Source: Pratylenchus scribneri
Taxonomy: Eukaryota > Nematoda > Chromadorea > Rhabditida > Pratylenchidae
Length of the DNA stretch: 64,000 nt
Reading direction: 5' to 3'
NCBI GenBank assembly: GCA_030063045.1
Contig: JAQSEB010000082.1
Location: 1,550,001-1,614,000 of the forward strand
Below, one piece after another: positions 34,770 through 47,767 of this stretch. A model generated the notes under the pieces. The model did not search any database. It saw only the letters and a program-made list of their open reading frames with translations, and was not told the DNA's origin. Made by a program: the position numbers and the translations under genes. Numbering within the stretch: the first letter of the stretch is position 1; every line of letters begins with the position of its first letter.

Positions 34770-37700
34770 TTAGAGATGTAAGGCCGATTCAATGCCCGAA
34801 TCGAATTGTGCTCCATCATTTTGTTCTTTGTATTTGGCATCTTTCTCTTCAATTTTTCCATTTTTCTCGAGTTCCTGCAAATGATTAATCTTAAAATTAA
34901 TCTAATAATGAATATGGATTTGTAATTTGAAAAATTTAAAAAAATTCGGACCTTTTCCGGCATAATTTCGGGCTTTTTTATAGTCAAATTTTCGGTGTAG
35001 GTTCCACTGTAAATTCCTTCATCCCTCTCTTCATTTCCCTCTGGCAATGTTTCCTCAATATTCCGCTCACGCTCATTGTTGCCTTCAATATGCGTCAACA
35101 ATTCCACTTTTTCTGGTATTTTCTTTTTCGCAAATTTTGGTATTAAAACCAGCAAGGATTCCGGCCTATTTTGGGGCGTACGACCCAACATGTTCCGGTG
35201 CTGAAAATAGAGGAATATGTTCAATGAATGGAATTATGCTAGACACAAAAAAGAGGACCTCAAATTCTCGCAATTCTTGTTCAGTGATGGGAATTTTGAG
35301 TGCAGCATAAATTAGCTTTAAATCCCGGTGAAAGAGGAAAACCGTCTCTGAAATGGAGCCAATTGGACGATCATCGATTTGGGTTGATTCGTCCCATTTG
35401 ACATAAATCTGAGTATTAAAAATGAATAAGAAAATTCAAAAATTAATTCAACTCACGGTTTTTTCCGGGTCCAATTGTTGGTGGAGGGCACAGAAAACGC
35501 GGTCAAAGAGGTCATCGTTATCATCGGAGGAATTGGAACTATCGCTTTTGGGAATTCGTAGTTTTACGCCATTATCGTCGGAGAGTGGATTCAACAATTT
35601 TTCAGCACGTTGATCCCAAAACAGAACGGCCTATGATATCAAAATTTTTTTCGGATTTGTGAGGGTATTTTGGATATTTTAATTCATAAGAAAGAATCGA
35701 TTGATTATTTTCGGATTTAACAGCCGTTAAAAATGTACTATTAAATGCGATTCTTTACGACCATAGAATTTTTCATCCAAAAATTCCCTAAAATTTCCAC
35801 CCACTTTGTCGGCTTTTGTGATTGCCTGATTGGCCCAAAATTGTAAATTCCTCTCAATGCTGATTCGATCCCAACGATCGTAGAAAACGCGAACGCCATT
35901 TTTCACTAATAATCGGGCAAATCTTTCCAATTCCGGCCTTTTTCCGGGTTGCGCATTCAACAAAAGTACGGATTTGATATTTGGTATGGTTGAGGTATTC
36001 CCATTGGACATTTGGCTTTTACGGCCACCGACCAAACCGCCCAATTCCTCTCCCCCTTTTTCGCTCCTTTAGAAGAATATTTTATTAATAAAATTTACGG
36101 TGTATTTAATTTGCCGAGAAAACATTAAAATTACCTATTTAACAGTTCCAGAAATTTATCCCAGACCTTTAAATATCGATAGATTTTCAAAATGCATCGA
36201 ATGGCATATAATTTTTTTATGGATTGGTTCAAATTCAAATCAAAATATATTAAACCGTTTAAACCAATTTTTAATTTCTGCTTTAAAACTAAGTATAATT
36301 ATTAAATCTACTCAAAAAACATTATCAAAGATGCGCATTAATCTATCGATTGGGTATACCGTATATGGTTTATTTATGGGCCTAAAATAAATTATATTTT
36401 TTCGGCTATTTCAATCCTTTCTTCGGCATTTAATTTAGGGCAAATTAAATATTTTTCAAAATTTTTTCACCTAAAAATGAGCAAAGTTCGCCGTTTTCTG
36501 CCCATTCGATTGCCATTACGAAGAATGAGGAGAAGAAGGGCAAATGAGAGGAGTACAAGGGTTAATGCCAGCAAAAGGCATGCCAACAAAATTGTTAGAG
36601 GCGATCGGCCGCCAGAATCGGAAGAGGCTACAGTTTCGGCGGGTGGGGATAATACTGAAGGGACAGCCGAATCCGTTTCGATTGGATTGAGCATTGTGAA
36701 AGAATTGGTGTAAACCTGCGGATTAAATGTTTAAAAAGTAGGAAATAGGAATAGTTGAAAAATATAAATCGTAAATTTTTAAATTGCAGCAAAAATGAGT
36801 GAATATGCAGAAATTTTTCTTATCGTAAAATAATAAAACTTTTTTGATACTTTATCAGATATACTACCGCCAAATTATTTAGAAAAGAAGGTATGGGTGA
36901 TTAGGTAGAATTACAATTACAAATCAGAATAGTGCAATTACAAATCAGAATGGGGCAATTACAATTACAAATCAGAATAGTGCAATTACAATTACAAATC
37001 AGAATGGGGCAATTACAATTACAAATCAGAATAGTGCAATTACAATTACAAATCAGAATGAGGCAATTACAATTACAAATCAGAATGGGGCAATTACAAT
37101 TACAAATCAGAATAGTGCAATTACAATTACAAATCAGAATGGGGCAATTACAATTACAAATCAGAATGGGGCAATTACAATTACAAATCAGAATGGGGCA
37201 ATTACAATTACAAATCAGAATAGTGCAATTACAATTACAAATCAGAATAGTGCAATTACAATTACAAATCAGAATGGGGCAATTACAATTACAAATCAGA
37301 ATAGTGCAATTACAATTACAAATCAGAATAGTGCAATTACAAATCAGAATGGGGCAATTACAATTACAAATCAGAATAGTGCAATTACAATTACAAATCA
37401 GAATGGGGCAATTACAATTACAAATCAGAATAGTGCAATTACAATTACAAATCAGAATAGTGCAATTACAATTACAAATCAGAATGGGGCAATTACAATT
37501 ACAAATCAGAATAGTGCAATTACAATTACAAATCAGAATGGGGCAATTACAATTACAAATCAGAATGGGGCAATTACAATTACAAATAAGAATAGTGCAA
37601 TTACAATTACAAATCAGAATGAGGCAATTACAATTACAAATCAGAATGGGGCAATTACAATTACAAATCAGAATGGGGCAATTACAATTACAAATCAGAA

Positions 37701-40139
37701 TAGGGCAATTACAATTACAAATCAGAATGGGGCAATTACAATTACAAATCAGAATGGGGCAATTACAATTACAAATCAGAATAGTGCAATTACAATTACA
37801 AATCAGAATAGTGCAATTACAATTACAAATCAGATTACAATTATAATAAATCAGAGGATGACCCAAGAGGTCATTTCATTTTCACCTTTCCCCTGTTGAA
37901 CCCAAAAATCTGGACCCGGATAACCTACAAGTACCCAATACCCATATAATTAGCAGGCTTATTAGTTAGTATTAGGTTTAGGATTAAATTTAGATTAGGA
38001 ATGAGCTCACAGAAACATAGAATCTTAAAGAAGCCTGATTTGGGTTGAGACAAACAAAAAGATTATATTTCGTATTTTGAAAAGAAAAATTTTCAGGAAA
38101 TTAAGTATTTTTTTCTAAAATTTAAAACACTTCCGAATAAATAAAAGATATTTTGGCTATTACCTGGACGCATCCGCATTTCCCCTCCAATTTGCACACA
38201 CAATCCCCATCATTCCCTTCCCATTGTTCAATTGGCAACAATTTGATGCGATATTTGAGTCGACCATCTCCTTTCAACAATTTCCTGAATTCGACGGCAC
38301 CAACAAAAATGCCCGGTCCTTCCCGAACTAATTCTTCCTTCAAAATATTTGAATTAATCTTCCGATTAATTTTATTAAACCGTTCGGATCAATTTCTCTG
38401 TCTGAAAACTGTTCAACAACCAAAGTTGAACTCGATAGCCGGGAATACAATGCGAAGGTGGGGCGCCAAAAAATGTGACATTGATGACGTAATGAAGTGG
38501 GAAAAATTCGACAGAACGAAATGAGCCGGTCCTGAGGAAAAATTTTAGATAAAAAGAATCGATGTGGGTGGCCAAACCATCGACTGGCCAATGCCTGTCT
38601 TTGGGCTAACAATTCCAAATCAAATTCATTTGGCGCAATATTCTGATCATTTATTCCCCGTTCATTGGGGCAAATTGCCGTATCCAATTCATCGGCTATA
38701 AAATCAATTCATAGAATGTATGAAAATGTTTTAAAAATACTCATTTTAAAAAGAAATAAAATCAAAAATTATACAAAGCCTCAGCCATTATTCGAGAACT
38801 AATTTATTTCCCTTCATTTTTAGATTATTCAATTTTCCAATTTCTGCAATCTAAAAAATATTTAAATTCATATTAGCCCAAAAATTTACATCCATTCCCT
38901 ATCTAGACGAAATAAAATTTTAATTTTTTTCTCACGGAGTTCCGCAAATTGAATCCGTGTTTGTGCGGCGATCAATGGCCTTGGTGCCGTCTTTTTACCG
39001 TCCTCCTCCTCATTTGGAAGCGAAGAAATAATCTTGAAAAAAGTGGGTGAAAAAAAGGAAAATTGAGGGCAAATTAAAAAGACCTTGAGGCGATAGGAAT
39101 TGCCAAATTGGAATAATCCATCCAACCGGACAATCAATTCAACCTTTATAAAGGGAATTTTGTGAATTGTTCCAATTTTAATTATAAACACCCACTCTCT
39201 GTGATTTTGAATTCTTCGATGTTCCATTATTAATTGGGGCCATTGGAATGGTGAAAAGTCGTTGAAGACCATTTTGGCCATCATTGCTTGTTCCATTGTT
39301 TCCATTCAAATCTTCTTGTTCAATCCGTAGAAAAACTTTATAGGCGGAATGGAAAAATTGCGAATCAAAATCCCATCGAAGCAATGCGGAAATGAACAAT
39401 TGGCCAGTGCTTCGATTGACCTTAATAAATTAATAAAAATATTCCCCCTTCCATGTGATGAAATTTGCGTCCCCGAATATTGTGGATTTGTGATCCTTAT
39501 TAACAAGAACGAAATAAGGGGTCTTGAAATTTGCCACTCTACCAAAACAATCAATATAATAAAAATAACTATAATAGCATAAAATTTAGGGCCAAGATTA
39601 AGGTTTAAAACGATCCGGGAGGATTAGTTTTAGGATTTTCAAGGCTTAGGAACTCTACGAATGGATATTTTGGCTACAAATTTCTTTTGTGATAAAGGCC
39701 GCCACATTCGGGACCGCAAATTTGGATTGACCATCCATTATACCTTATTTGAATAGAACAATTGGATTGGCCCAGCACGGATTTGAGGAGCCAACATTTC
39801 ATCCGACAAATTCCTTTGTAATTGTTGGGCCAAATTCCTTTCGCCCTGCTGCTCCATTTCCTCCCATGCTCCATCATTTGAGGAGGAATTCCCGCCCAAA
39901 ATTGTTTCTTCCATAATTCCACATTCCCAACTATTGCTGCCCATCAATGGCTCTTTGCATTCGACGGACACTGTAGCAGCAGAGGATCCAAATTTTTCAT
40001 CACTGCGCGAATTGTTTTGGACCAATAAATTAACAAAAGGGCCAGTGGTGGCGGTGAATGCCAAAGGAATAAAAATGGAATGAAGAAGAAGTGGGAATAA
40101 TTTTGAATGGAAAGATGATCGTCGACAATGAAAGTGCAT
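34770..40139 (-). CDS. Interleukin-17 receptor-like protein with SEFIR domain (ILCR type)
   Basis: Type I membrane receptor. In C. elegans the two IL-17 receptor homologues (ILCR-1/2) tune neuron responses. Exons: 39744-40139, 39196-39420, 39084-39143, 38936-39032, 38578-38695, 38381-38531, 38164-38337, 36471-36715, 35805-36066, 35457-35630, 35259-35408, 34952-35200 and 34770-34874. These total 2406 nt (801 residues) in constant phase. It starts with a signal peptide (FPLLLHSIFIPLAFTATTG). Fibronectin-III-like ectodomain pieces follow (LLRWDFDSQFFHSAYKVFL; YVINVTFFGAPPSHC). The TM is at about 445-471 (TILLACLLLALTLVLLSFAL). The SEFIR domain, about 519-690, includes SVLLLNAQPGKRPELERFA, VRVFYDRWD, FWANQAITKADK and AVLFWDQRAEKLL. 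The tail is acidic. The exon 2 acceptor (TTAAG) is the weakest junction. The ectodomain-TM intron (36716-38163) holds a minisatellite. Confidence 0.88.
36165..36375. mobile_element. Inverted-repeat element family 1, degraded copy in IL-17R intron
   Basis: Interior blocks atcgatagattttcaaaatg, TTAAACCGTTTAAACCAATT and TAAAACTAAGTATAATTATT match family 1; the termini are lost. It ends near a taccgtatatgg string shared with family 2. Confidence 0.55.
36905..37840. repeat. 27-bp minisatellite, ~34 copies, in an intron of the IL-17 receptor gene
   Basis: The unit is ggcaattacaattacaaatcagaatgg, or the same with AGTG in place of GGGG. About 34 head-to-tail copies run without interruption. Nearly all variation is at one tetranucleotide: GGGG and AGTG are common, GAGG and AGGG rare. 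A few units lack one AATTAC (21 bp). Both strands stay open in one frame for about 300 codons because 27 is a multiple of three and the unit lacks stops in that frame. It sits inside the intron before the transmembrane exon. Confidence 0.95.
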
Positions 40140-42475
40140 TATTTCCGAAATTTAAATAAATCTTTAAATGGATTTGAATTGAAAAATTGCCCCGGATAAA
40201 TGTGGAAAATTCACGATATATTGAGGAGAGGAAATGAGGTCGACAAAAAGGTACAAAAGAAGGATTATGCACATGATATTGTATAATTATTAATTATAAG
40301 CTTATTAAAAGGTAAATTGATGGTTAATTTTGGACCATTTCACAAAAGACCTGAATATGAATACTCCGATCGAGAATGTGGACTTCTCCAAAAGGAGAAG
40401 AAAGGCCATGGCGGTGATTTCAGTGGGGCAAATTCATTAATTAACCTTCTTTCCATTTCATCATGAGACCAATTTAAACTATTTTTATCGAATATTTTTT
40501 GTTTTGGTTTTGTTGATGTTAAATTGGGCGAAAAGTTTCGTTTGAACGAATTATGTGGGAGGGGGAAAATTAAATCAGCTCAGGTTGGATAAATTTAAAA
40601 TTGATCAAAAAAGGACTTAAAATTAGATGAAATGGGGGAGAAATTTTGCCGTAAATTGAATTTTTTTGATATAAAAATATGATTATAATTTTGATTCTAT
40701 AGCCTTTTCTTGCTTATAATTGAATGCCTTTAGGCAATTTCATTGCTTACAGTAACATTCATTGACTGAAGGATGAAACATTAATTATGGGGGACACTTA
40801 ACCTATTCCTAGCCATAACGCTTGGGAGGAAATAAGAATGAAGAAATATATTAATTGCTTCGCAAATTGACACATTGTTAATTGTCCTATTTAGGGAATT
40901 TTGTAAAATTGAGGTAAAATGCGACCACGTTTGAAATAAATAAAATGTTTTCATTGAAATTATGGCAGATAAAAATGGAGCAATGATGTTCCATTCCAGT
41001 AGGATTTGCATAAAAATGAATAAAAAGGATGTTTTGGTAAGGCGACATCAAGCGGTACTCGCAATAGCAATTCTATAAAATTAGGAGGAAAATTGGCCCA
41101 AATTTTGGACATGGATGGAACCGCTGTTCAAATATTCGTCGATGGAGAATGAACCAGGAAATGTTTTGATTGGATTAAAATCGGAGAATATATTTTGATT
41201 TACGGACTTTTTAGGAAGATGAAAGTTTGGGACGACCTAAATTCTCTATGAATTGTCAAAAGAGTTTACCGCCATTTGAATTTACAACTTCCATACGAGT
41301 AAAAACATGGAATTTTAAGAGAATTGAATTGGTCTTCCTGTAATTTTATATTGTATCTGTATCGTATTGGTAGAATCCATGAGAACCAAAGGGAAATTTA
41401 GTTGAATAATTCGATCCATGTGGGGAATTTGAGGGAAATTTGGCAGCTTCTCCACACTCCACGGATCGGATACAAATGGTCGGTCGGAAAGATTTCCTCA
41501 TCGGCTAATATGGCCAGATAATTTGAGAGGAATACATATTTTTAAATATAATTGAGGATTTCCCAATTAAATGAATCCAACAATTTTGAGATCAAATGCG
41601 CTTTTTGAAGGGGTGAAATATTTGGTGTTGGCTATGGTTGCGATTGCGAAAGGTTGGAGGGGGAGGGGGCTGCCTCAATTTCTTTGATCGATAGAAAAGC
41701 GAGGGCCCGGCTGGTAGTAATGAAGAGGGAAATGAAGGTCACTGTGAGGGAAATTTTTCGGGGAAAAAGGTGGCTGGTTTGAGGCAGATGATGAGGAGGT
41801 GAAGGTGAGGGCGAATGAATGAATGAATTGGGGCGAGCGAGCGAACTGCGGCCCCGGAGGGTGATGAGTGGGAAAGGGAAAAAGCGAAAATTTGGTGAAT
41901 GAAATGAAAGGTTTCGAGGGGAATATTTAATTATAGAGGGGAGAGGTTCAATTTTATGTTGAATTTCCATTAATTAGCATTTGGTCTTAAGTTATTTTTA
42001 ATATTGTTCCGCATTTTGGCTGATTGGTCAAATTGGTAATGGTGTTGGTCATAAAAAACCAAAAGCGCTGGTTCGATTCCGCCGGCGATATAATGATTTT
42101 TAAATCTTTTATTTTAGTAAAATTCATCAAGAATTTTGAGCGAAAAATTATGGAATAAATTTTTTCTGGTTGAATAAAATGAAATAAATTCAACTGCATT
42201 TTTTAAATCTTCAATCAGGAAGAAAATTGCATTTATTTATTTTTTAATGGGTAAATTGATGAATAAATTAATTTTCCTATTTGAGTGATAAAAATTGACA
42301 TTTTTTTATTGTTGAGGTGAAAATTAATAAAACAAATCAACGGAATCACACGGAAAAAGGAGGAGAGAAAAATGATAAAAAAAAATGTGGGCAAATTGGA
42401 TGGAAAAAAGGCACAACAATTTATGATTGTTTTTTGTTTTGGAATGTGAATAAAATAACAAAAATATAAATTAAA
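40140..42475. other. Intergenic region between IL-17R gene and vac14, with one tRNA-like SINE
   Basis: About 2.3 kb, largely AT-rich, likely including the promoter of the receptor gene near 40140-40600. A minus-strand open frame at about 41632-41970 is Ser/Pro/Phe-rich but has no homology cue. A tRNA-derived element lies at about 42010-42130. No other gene is supported. Confidence 0.6.
42010..42130 (+). mobile_element. tRNA-like element (SINE or decayed tRNA)
   Basis: GGCTGATTGGTCAAATTGGT gives an A-box-like segment, and GCTGGTTCGATTCCGCC a good B-box (42068-42084). The spacing is tRNA-like, but the acceptor stem does not pair well, so it is not called a functional tRNA. Confidence 0.55.
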
Positions 42476-45400
42476 TTATTGCAATTTCTGCCGGGCCATT
42501 TCCTCCAAAAGTCTTTTGTGATGAGCCCGGGCTGCCTGAACGCGAATTTGAGTGACACGATCGAAATGTTGAATTAATTCCTTGAATTTGATTTTGGCAG
42601 AAGATTGAGAGGAGGCCGATTGGAGTGCAGCGCCTAAACGGCTGGTCGCCTTTTTCATACTTCTGAAAATAAATAAATTAAAATAAATAAATTAAAATAA
42701 TTAAATTAATTAAAAATAATAAAAATAATTAAATTAAAAATAATTAATTAAATTAATTAAATAAATTAAAAATAATTATAATTTAAATAAATTTAAATTT
42801 ATTATAAACAAATTTAAATTAAATTAAAAAAACTGACTCTAAAACGGCCAAATGTGGCACCGCTTGGAGGCGTTTATTCAAAATGGAAAATGCCTCACTT
42901 TGGGGTAAAAGCATGAGAAGGGCAGAGAGGAGGGCGGTTAACGGTTTTTGATGGTCCGGATGGAGCAAATCCATTCGAACATCTTAAAATAAATTATTAA
43001 ATATTTTTGAAATTAACTTACAGGCCAAAATGGGCGATTCAATGAGCTGGACAATTCGGTCAATTTCCAGCAATAATTCCATTGTGATGTCAATGTCCGA
43101 AAGGCGGGGAATGAGTTCAAGGGCTGGCTAAAAATTAAATTGGTAATTTTTTGGATTAAAATTAAAAACCTGATAATTTTGTGAGAGCAAATAGAGGGAA
43201 AATAGACAAATTGGCTGATGGCACCAACATTTGTACATATTTTGGAATAGTTCAACACTGTCATTTTGCTCTGGCGAACGAAGGCGTTGACGCAATGGGA
43301 ACAATTCACTTCAAATTAAAAAATGGAATTAATTTAGTAAATAATTATAAATTATTATAAATTTGATTAATTTTGAATGAAAATAAATTATATTTTTATG
43401 ATATTTTGAGGTTCTAAAGTAATTTTATTTTGCATATTTTTGAATTTTTTTAGGCAAAATTGTGTTTCAAAAAGCATTAGAAATCGAAAAATTGAATAGG
43501 TATTTTATTTTAATGGTTTTTGATCAAAAATTTCAGTTTTAAATTTTTTTCCGAAATTTGCATATTTTAAAACTTTTTCAAGTAAATAAATCCGGAATCC
43601 GCTACCTATGATTAATTTTGAATGAAAAATTTATTATAAATTTTCAATTAATTTTAAATGTGCAAATTATAAAAAAAACCTGGTAGTCATCAAAATTTGA
43701 TTCAACATTTGGACCATTTTAGCGACGAATTCCAACTCCAATTGTGGATCTTTCGATGCATTTGTGGTGCTAATTTGCGTTGTGGATTGGTTTTGAGGGG
43801 TGGTTGGTGCATTGGTTGAGGAGGAGGAAATTGCATCCAAATTGACAATTGAGCCCAAAAGGAGGGAAAGAGTCCGGAAAACATCCAATGGATCGAGCAA
43901 AAGGCAAACTTGGCTTTAAAAATTGAATTTTTAAATAAATTTTTAATTGAAAAACTAACCGGACAATTTGAATTCCGCGTTCAGCAACCAATTTTGGATC
44001 ATCCTTGAACATTTTCAACAATGCCAAATTGAATTTGACCAAATATGGCGAGACGGATTTTAGCTAAAAAAATTAATTTAATTTATTGATTAAATATTTT
44101 CAGAAAAAAACCTCTTGGCTCAATTCCTCGCTGAGTTTCAGCTGCCGAATGTCCAATTGTTGTTGTTGTTTTGGTTGGCCACAAATATCGGTAATTAAAA
44201 TAATATCCAACATTAGAACATCATCGGCCGGGTCAGAGAGTAAATCCAAAAGGACCGGAAAGAAACTGCAAAAAATGGCAGTAAATAATTTTAATTTAAT
44301 TTGGCGAAAGAATATGAAAATGTGAAAAAAAATAAACGGTTCAATAGTTTGTCCATAGTCCTTCCTATACTCTCCAAACCCAAACCATATATCATCCAAT
44401 CGAATGTCTTCGAGAGGCATCATTTTTAAAAATGATTTGGTTTGGGTTTAACCAAATTTCATATTAGTTTTAAACCAAAAGACATAAAAATGGTTTAAAC
44501 GGTTTAATACCATTTAATTTTGACCAAACCATAACAATTCGATGCGCCACTTGATGAGATCTATCGAATCGATATAGGTTTTGGGGATCTAGGGCAAACC
44601 ATTGAACCGTTATAAGCTTTTCTCCATTTTCATTTTCCATTAAATTAATTAATTTTGAACTGACCGATCCATATAACGAAACATCTGTAAAAAACATACA
44701 AAAATATATCCAATATTTATTTTTATTTACATTTCCTGGCTGCGTTGAATGCAAATGTCGAATCCAATTCAAAGTGGCCATCCTCGTCTCGATTCGTTCA
44801 TGCCTCAAATGGGCCAACAAAACTTCAACCGTTGAATCGACCGGAATTTGTGAATCGGATTTGACTTGTTCTAAAAAATAATAAAATTAATTTTAAATTT
44901 ATTAAAAATGTCAAATTTACCGGTCAATCGCTGATTTAATTGATTTGGCAATGCCGTTGAATTGGCCATCGCCGTGCCTTGGAATTCGATTGGAGTATTG
45001 TCCAAATAGGGCAAAATTGAGATGAGAAATGAGGAAAGCAATGGCATAATTTTGTCCTCATAATATAGGTTAATCTAAAAATTGAAAGTGAATTTGTCTA
45101 AAAAAATGTTCAAATATTCGCAAATAATATGGATAGTATTTAACTTGCCGAAAAAAATTGAAAATTAAGCGGTTTAATGGTTTGTTCTAGACCATTAAAC
45201 TCAATCGATAAAGAAGTATCGAAAATCAATTGGATATATTATAATTTGGTATGGTTTGATAGAAAATAAAGGGTTTTAAACCGCTTAAACCATCTTATAA
45301 TTTTTGGTCTTCGCCATTTTCAATATTTTTTCTTCATTTTAAATAAATATTCTGTCTCCAAAAATATGTAAATATTCTTTTTTGACAAAAATAATATCAA

Positions 45401-47379
45401 AAATGGGTCAATATAATCAAAGTTACGTTAAACGTTACCTGATTTAGCCATTGGATGGCGGAATCCCGAATAATTGGAATTGGAGAGGTGGCCTGAATGA
45501 CCAAAACATTGATTATTCCATCCAATTTGGCCTTAAAAATATTAAAAATATTAAAATTTATTTTAAATAATTTTCTCCGGTTACATCTTTATTCCGTTTT
45601 GGGTTCAATTTATGTTGCATTTCGGTCAAAACCGAAAGTGTAATTTCGCGAACGGCCGGCGATGGGTCTTCCAATGCTTTGAAAACGCCATCCAAAATTT
45701 CTTGGAAATATTCATCCACGTAGAAATCGGGCACGGTCAGTGTTGTGTAAAGCTAAAAAATTAAAATTTTATTCTAAATTAATTTGGGTCAATTAAAAAT
45801 ATTTAAAATGTCGAGAATGGTTTATAACGGTTTAATGGTTTATCCTAAAATCCCCCAAAGTCCCAAACCCTAAACCAAACCGTATATTCAATCGATTAAC
45901 GATAGATCTCTTCGAGGAGCATTGTTTGATACTGAATTGGCTTAGGTTTAACCAATTTTAAATTTAGTTTTGAACCAAAAACTATGAGGTGGCTTTTAAA
46001 CGGTTTAATACCCTTTAATTTTGATCAAACCCACGACAAATTATATACGAATCGACACGTCTAATGAGATCTATCCAAATGGTATAGGAAGGGTTTGGGA
46101 GTTTAGGACGACAAACCATTAAACAATAAAAAACTTTTCTCCATTTTCGATACTTTTTTATGTGATTATCATGTTTTTTGGTTAAATTAAAATTATAAAA
46201 TTTATTTAAATAAAGAACTAACCCATGAAATGATGAATCGTTTATTCGATGAATTCACTGTATAAATCCGCTCTCGAATAATTAGCATCAAATTTTCCAA
46301 GTCAAAATCCTTTGAAGAAACAACAATTTCCTATGTAAAATTAATCGAAAATGAATTAATCCAAAATTCTAATTAGAAACTTTGACAAGTCGATCCAACA
46401 ATTCGGAACCATTTCGAACATTTTGATCTGGGTCAGAGGCCAAATTCCATAAAATATTGAACAATTCATCGAATTTAACGAGGGCGGAAGATCGGCAAAT
46501 TTTTACAATATTGTAGAGAGCCTGAGAATTTATTCAATTAATTTTTGTAATTAAATTCCAATTTAATTTTACCTCGCAAGCAAAATAGCGGACACGTGAA
46601 TCCTGGTCCGAAAATGCGGCAATGACAGGATCAAGCAGTTGGGCGGAATAGCTACCGACATTCTTGATTGAAATTGTGTGGATAATTAAACATGGATGTA
46701 AATTTTTGGATAATAATTAATTTAGCGAAAAAATTTTGAAAATGTCTAGAAGATTTTTATGGTTCACTGGTTTATACTAGACCCTAATCAATCGATAGAT
46801 CTCATCAAGACGAGTCGATTGGTTTAATTTGCATTGGTTTAGTCAAAAATTAAGGGTATATTAAATCGTTTAAACTATCTTATGGTTTTTGGTTCAAAAC
46901 TAAATTTATAATTGGTTAAACCTAAGTAAAATCCTTATAAAATGATGCGTCTTAATGAGATCTTTAAGTATAAGATTTGGAAGCTATTACAAATCACTGA
47001 ACCGTTAAAATCTTTTCGGCATTTTTCATTCAACATTTTCCATTTTTTTCGACAAATTAAATATTTTCTTAAATTTATACCTTTGTGCCCAAAGCAATTG
47101 CGGTCGCCGCCAACCCAATCAATCCACCCTTTCGTGTATTCCCATTCGGTGATGTGGTCAATTGTTCAAGCACCGAGATTATTTTCTCCAATTCGGCCAT
47201 ATTATTCGATTTTATCAATTCCTTTGCTTGTCTTAAAATTTTATTCTTTTAATTTTTATTCAAATTTATTTTGCTTACTTTTCTATTTCCAATGCCGCCG
47301 CTTTCCTCTTTTCGTACAATTTGTCAGTCAATGTTCGAATAACAGCTTGGGTTAGTGGCGCATATTGGTTTTCGGCCAT
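42476..47379 (-). CDS. vac14: VAC14, scaffold of the PIKfyve/Fab1-FIG4 complex
   Basis: VAC14 is a HEAT-repeat scaffold that holds PIKfyve and FIG4 and controls PI(3,5)P2 on endolysosomes. The first exon (start 47379) reads [20 protein letters not shown], then [14 protein letters not shown]. The second gives [20 protein letters not shown], which matches the near-invariant VAC14 N-terminus. Later exons match in order: YFACEALYNIVK-like (about 46500), AILKDIVT-type segments, [20 protein letters not shown] repeats (about 45640), [15 protein letters not shown] (about 45030), [20 protein letters not shown] (about 44780) and [20 protein letters not shown] (about 44250). The C-terminal exon, 42476-42658, ends MARQKLQ. 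At least four copies of one inverted-repeat element sit in its introns, which explains much of the gene's length. Not all exon borders were traced. Confidence 0.9.
44330..44635. mobile_element. Inverted-repeat element family 1 in vac14 intron
   Basis: AAACGGTTCAATAGTTTGTC at the left is mirrored by aaaccattgaaccgttataa at the right, with the shared GTTTTAAACCAAAAGACATA interior in reverse orientation. Confidence 0.75.
45146..45330. mobile_element. Inverted-repeat element family 1, shortened copy in vac14 intron
   Basis: Left part GCGGTTTAATGGTTTGTTCT, then ccgcttaaaccatcttataa and a GGTCTTCGCCATTTTCAATA end. The right third is missing. Confidence 0.7.
45808..46156. mobile_element. Inverted-repeat element family 1 in vac14 intron, full length
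   Basis: TATAACGGTTTAATGGTTTA on the left mirrors aaaccattaaacaataaaaa on the right. The interior carries GATAGATCTCTTCGAGGAGC. Confidence 0.75.
46723..47025. mobile_element. Inverted-repeat element family 1 in vac14 intron
   Basis: Left TAGCGAAAAAATTTTGAAAA and right GAACCGTTAAAATCTTTTCG, with interior atcgatagatctcatcaaga and TTAAACTATCTTATGGTTTT. Confidence 0.75.
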
Positions 47380-47767
47380 TTATTTACAAAAATAGAATGT
47401 AAATTTTTAATAAAATTGTTGAAATTTTAAGCTAAAAATTAGGTGTTTTTTATTAATCGGTTTTCCAGTTTTCTTCACAAAATAAATTTTTTTTTTCACA
47501 ATTTTTGATTGGGCGTTCCCGAATTTTGTTTGATCCTTGACCTCTTGTGGCTTATGCAAGTGGAAGTTTAAAATAATTTTTGAGTTCTTCTACTCTTTAC
47601 TCCAAAGGAATTTGGGAAAAAAAAACAATCAACAATTTAAAAAAATGAATGGAAACAAAGTGTAATAATTGAAGAGTGGGTCGGATCATTACCCAATAAA
47701 AATGGTTTTGTTTTTCTCCTTTGAACCTTCTCATATTACCAAAAATTTAATTCATCTTCCCAAAAAT
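47380..47767. promoter_or_regulatory. Divergent promoter region of vac14 and the six-Cys peptide gene
   Basis: 388 bp between two start codons facing apart. It is AT-rich with no recognised site. Shared regulation is only inferred from the layout. Confidence 0.4.

Noticed and set aside
36901..37866. Open frames of about 300-320 codons on both strands over the minisatellite (repeats of QLQLQIR... and CNCNCPILI...)
   Set aside because: They result from a 27-bp unit lacking stops, lie in an intron of the IL-17 receptor gene and have no start context or splice support.
39430..39560. Possible extra IL-17 receptor exon (reading ANFKTPYFVLVNKDHKSTIF)
   Set aside because: The frame reads like protein, but there is no GT donor before the stop at its 3' end, and the gene stays in phase without it.
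41632..41970. 112-codon Ser/Pro/Phe-rich minus frame upstream of the IL-17 receptor gene
   Set aside because: No homology cue, no exon partners, composition follows local purine skew.
42015..42085. Possible functional tRNA gene
   Set aside because: A- and B-box-like segments are present, but the acceptor and anticodon stems do not pair convincingly; treated as a tRNA-derived element.
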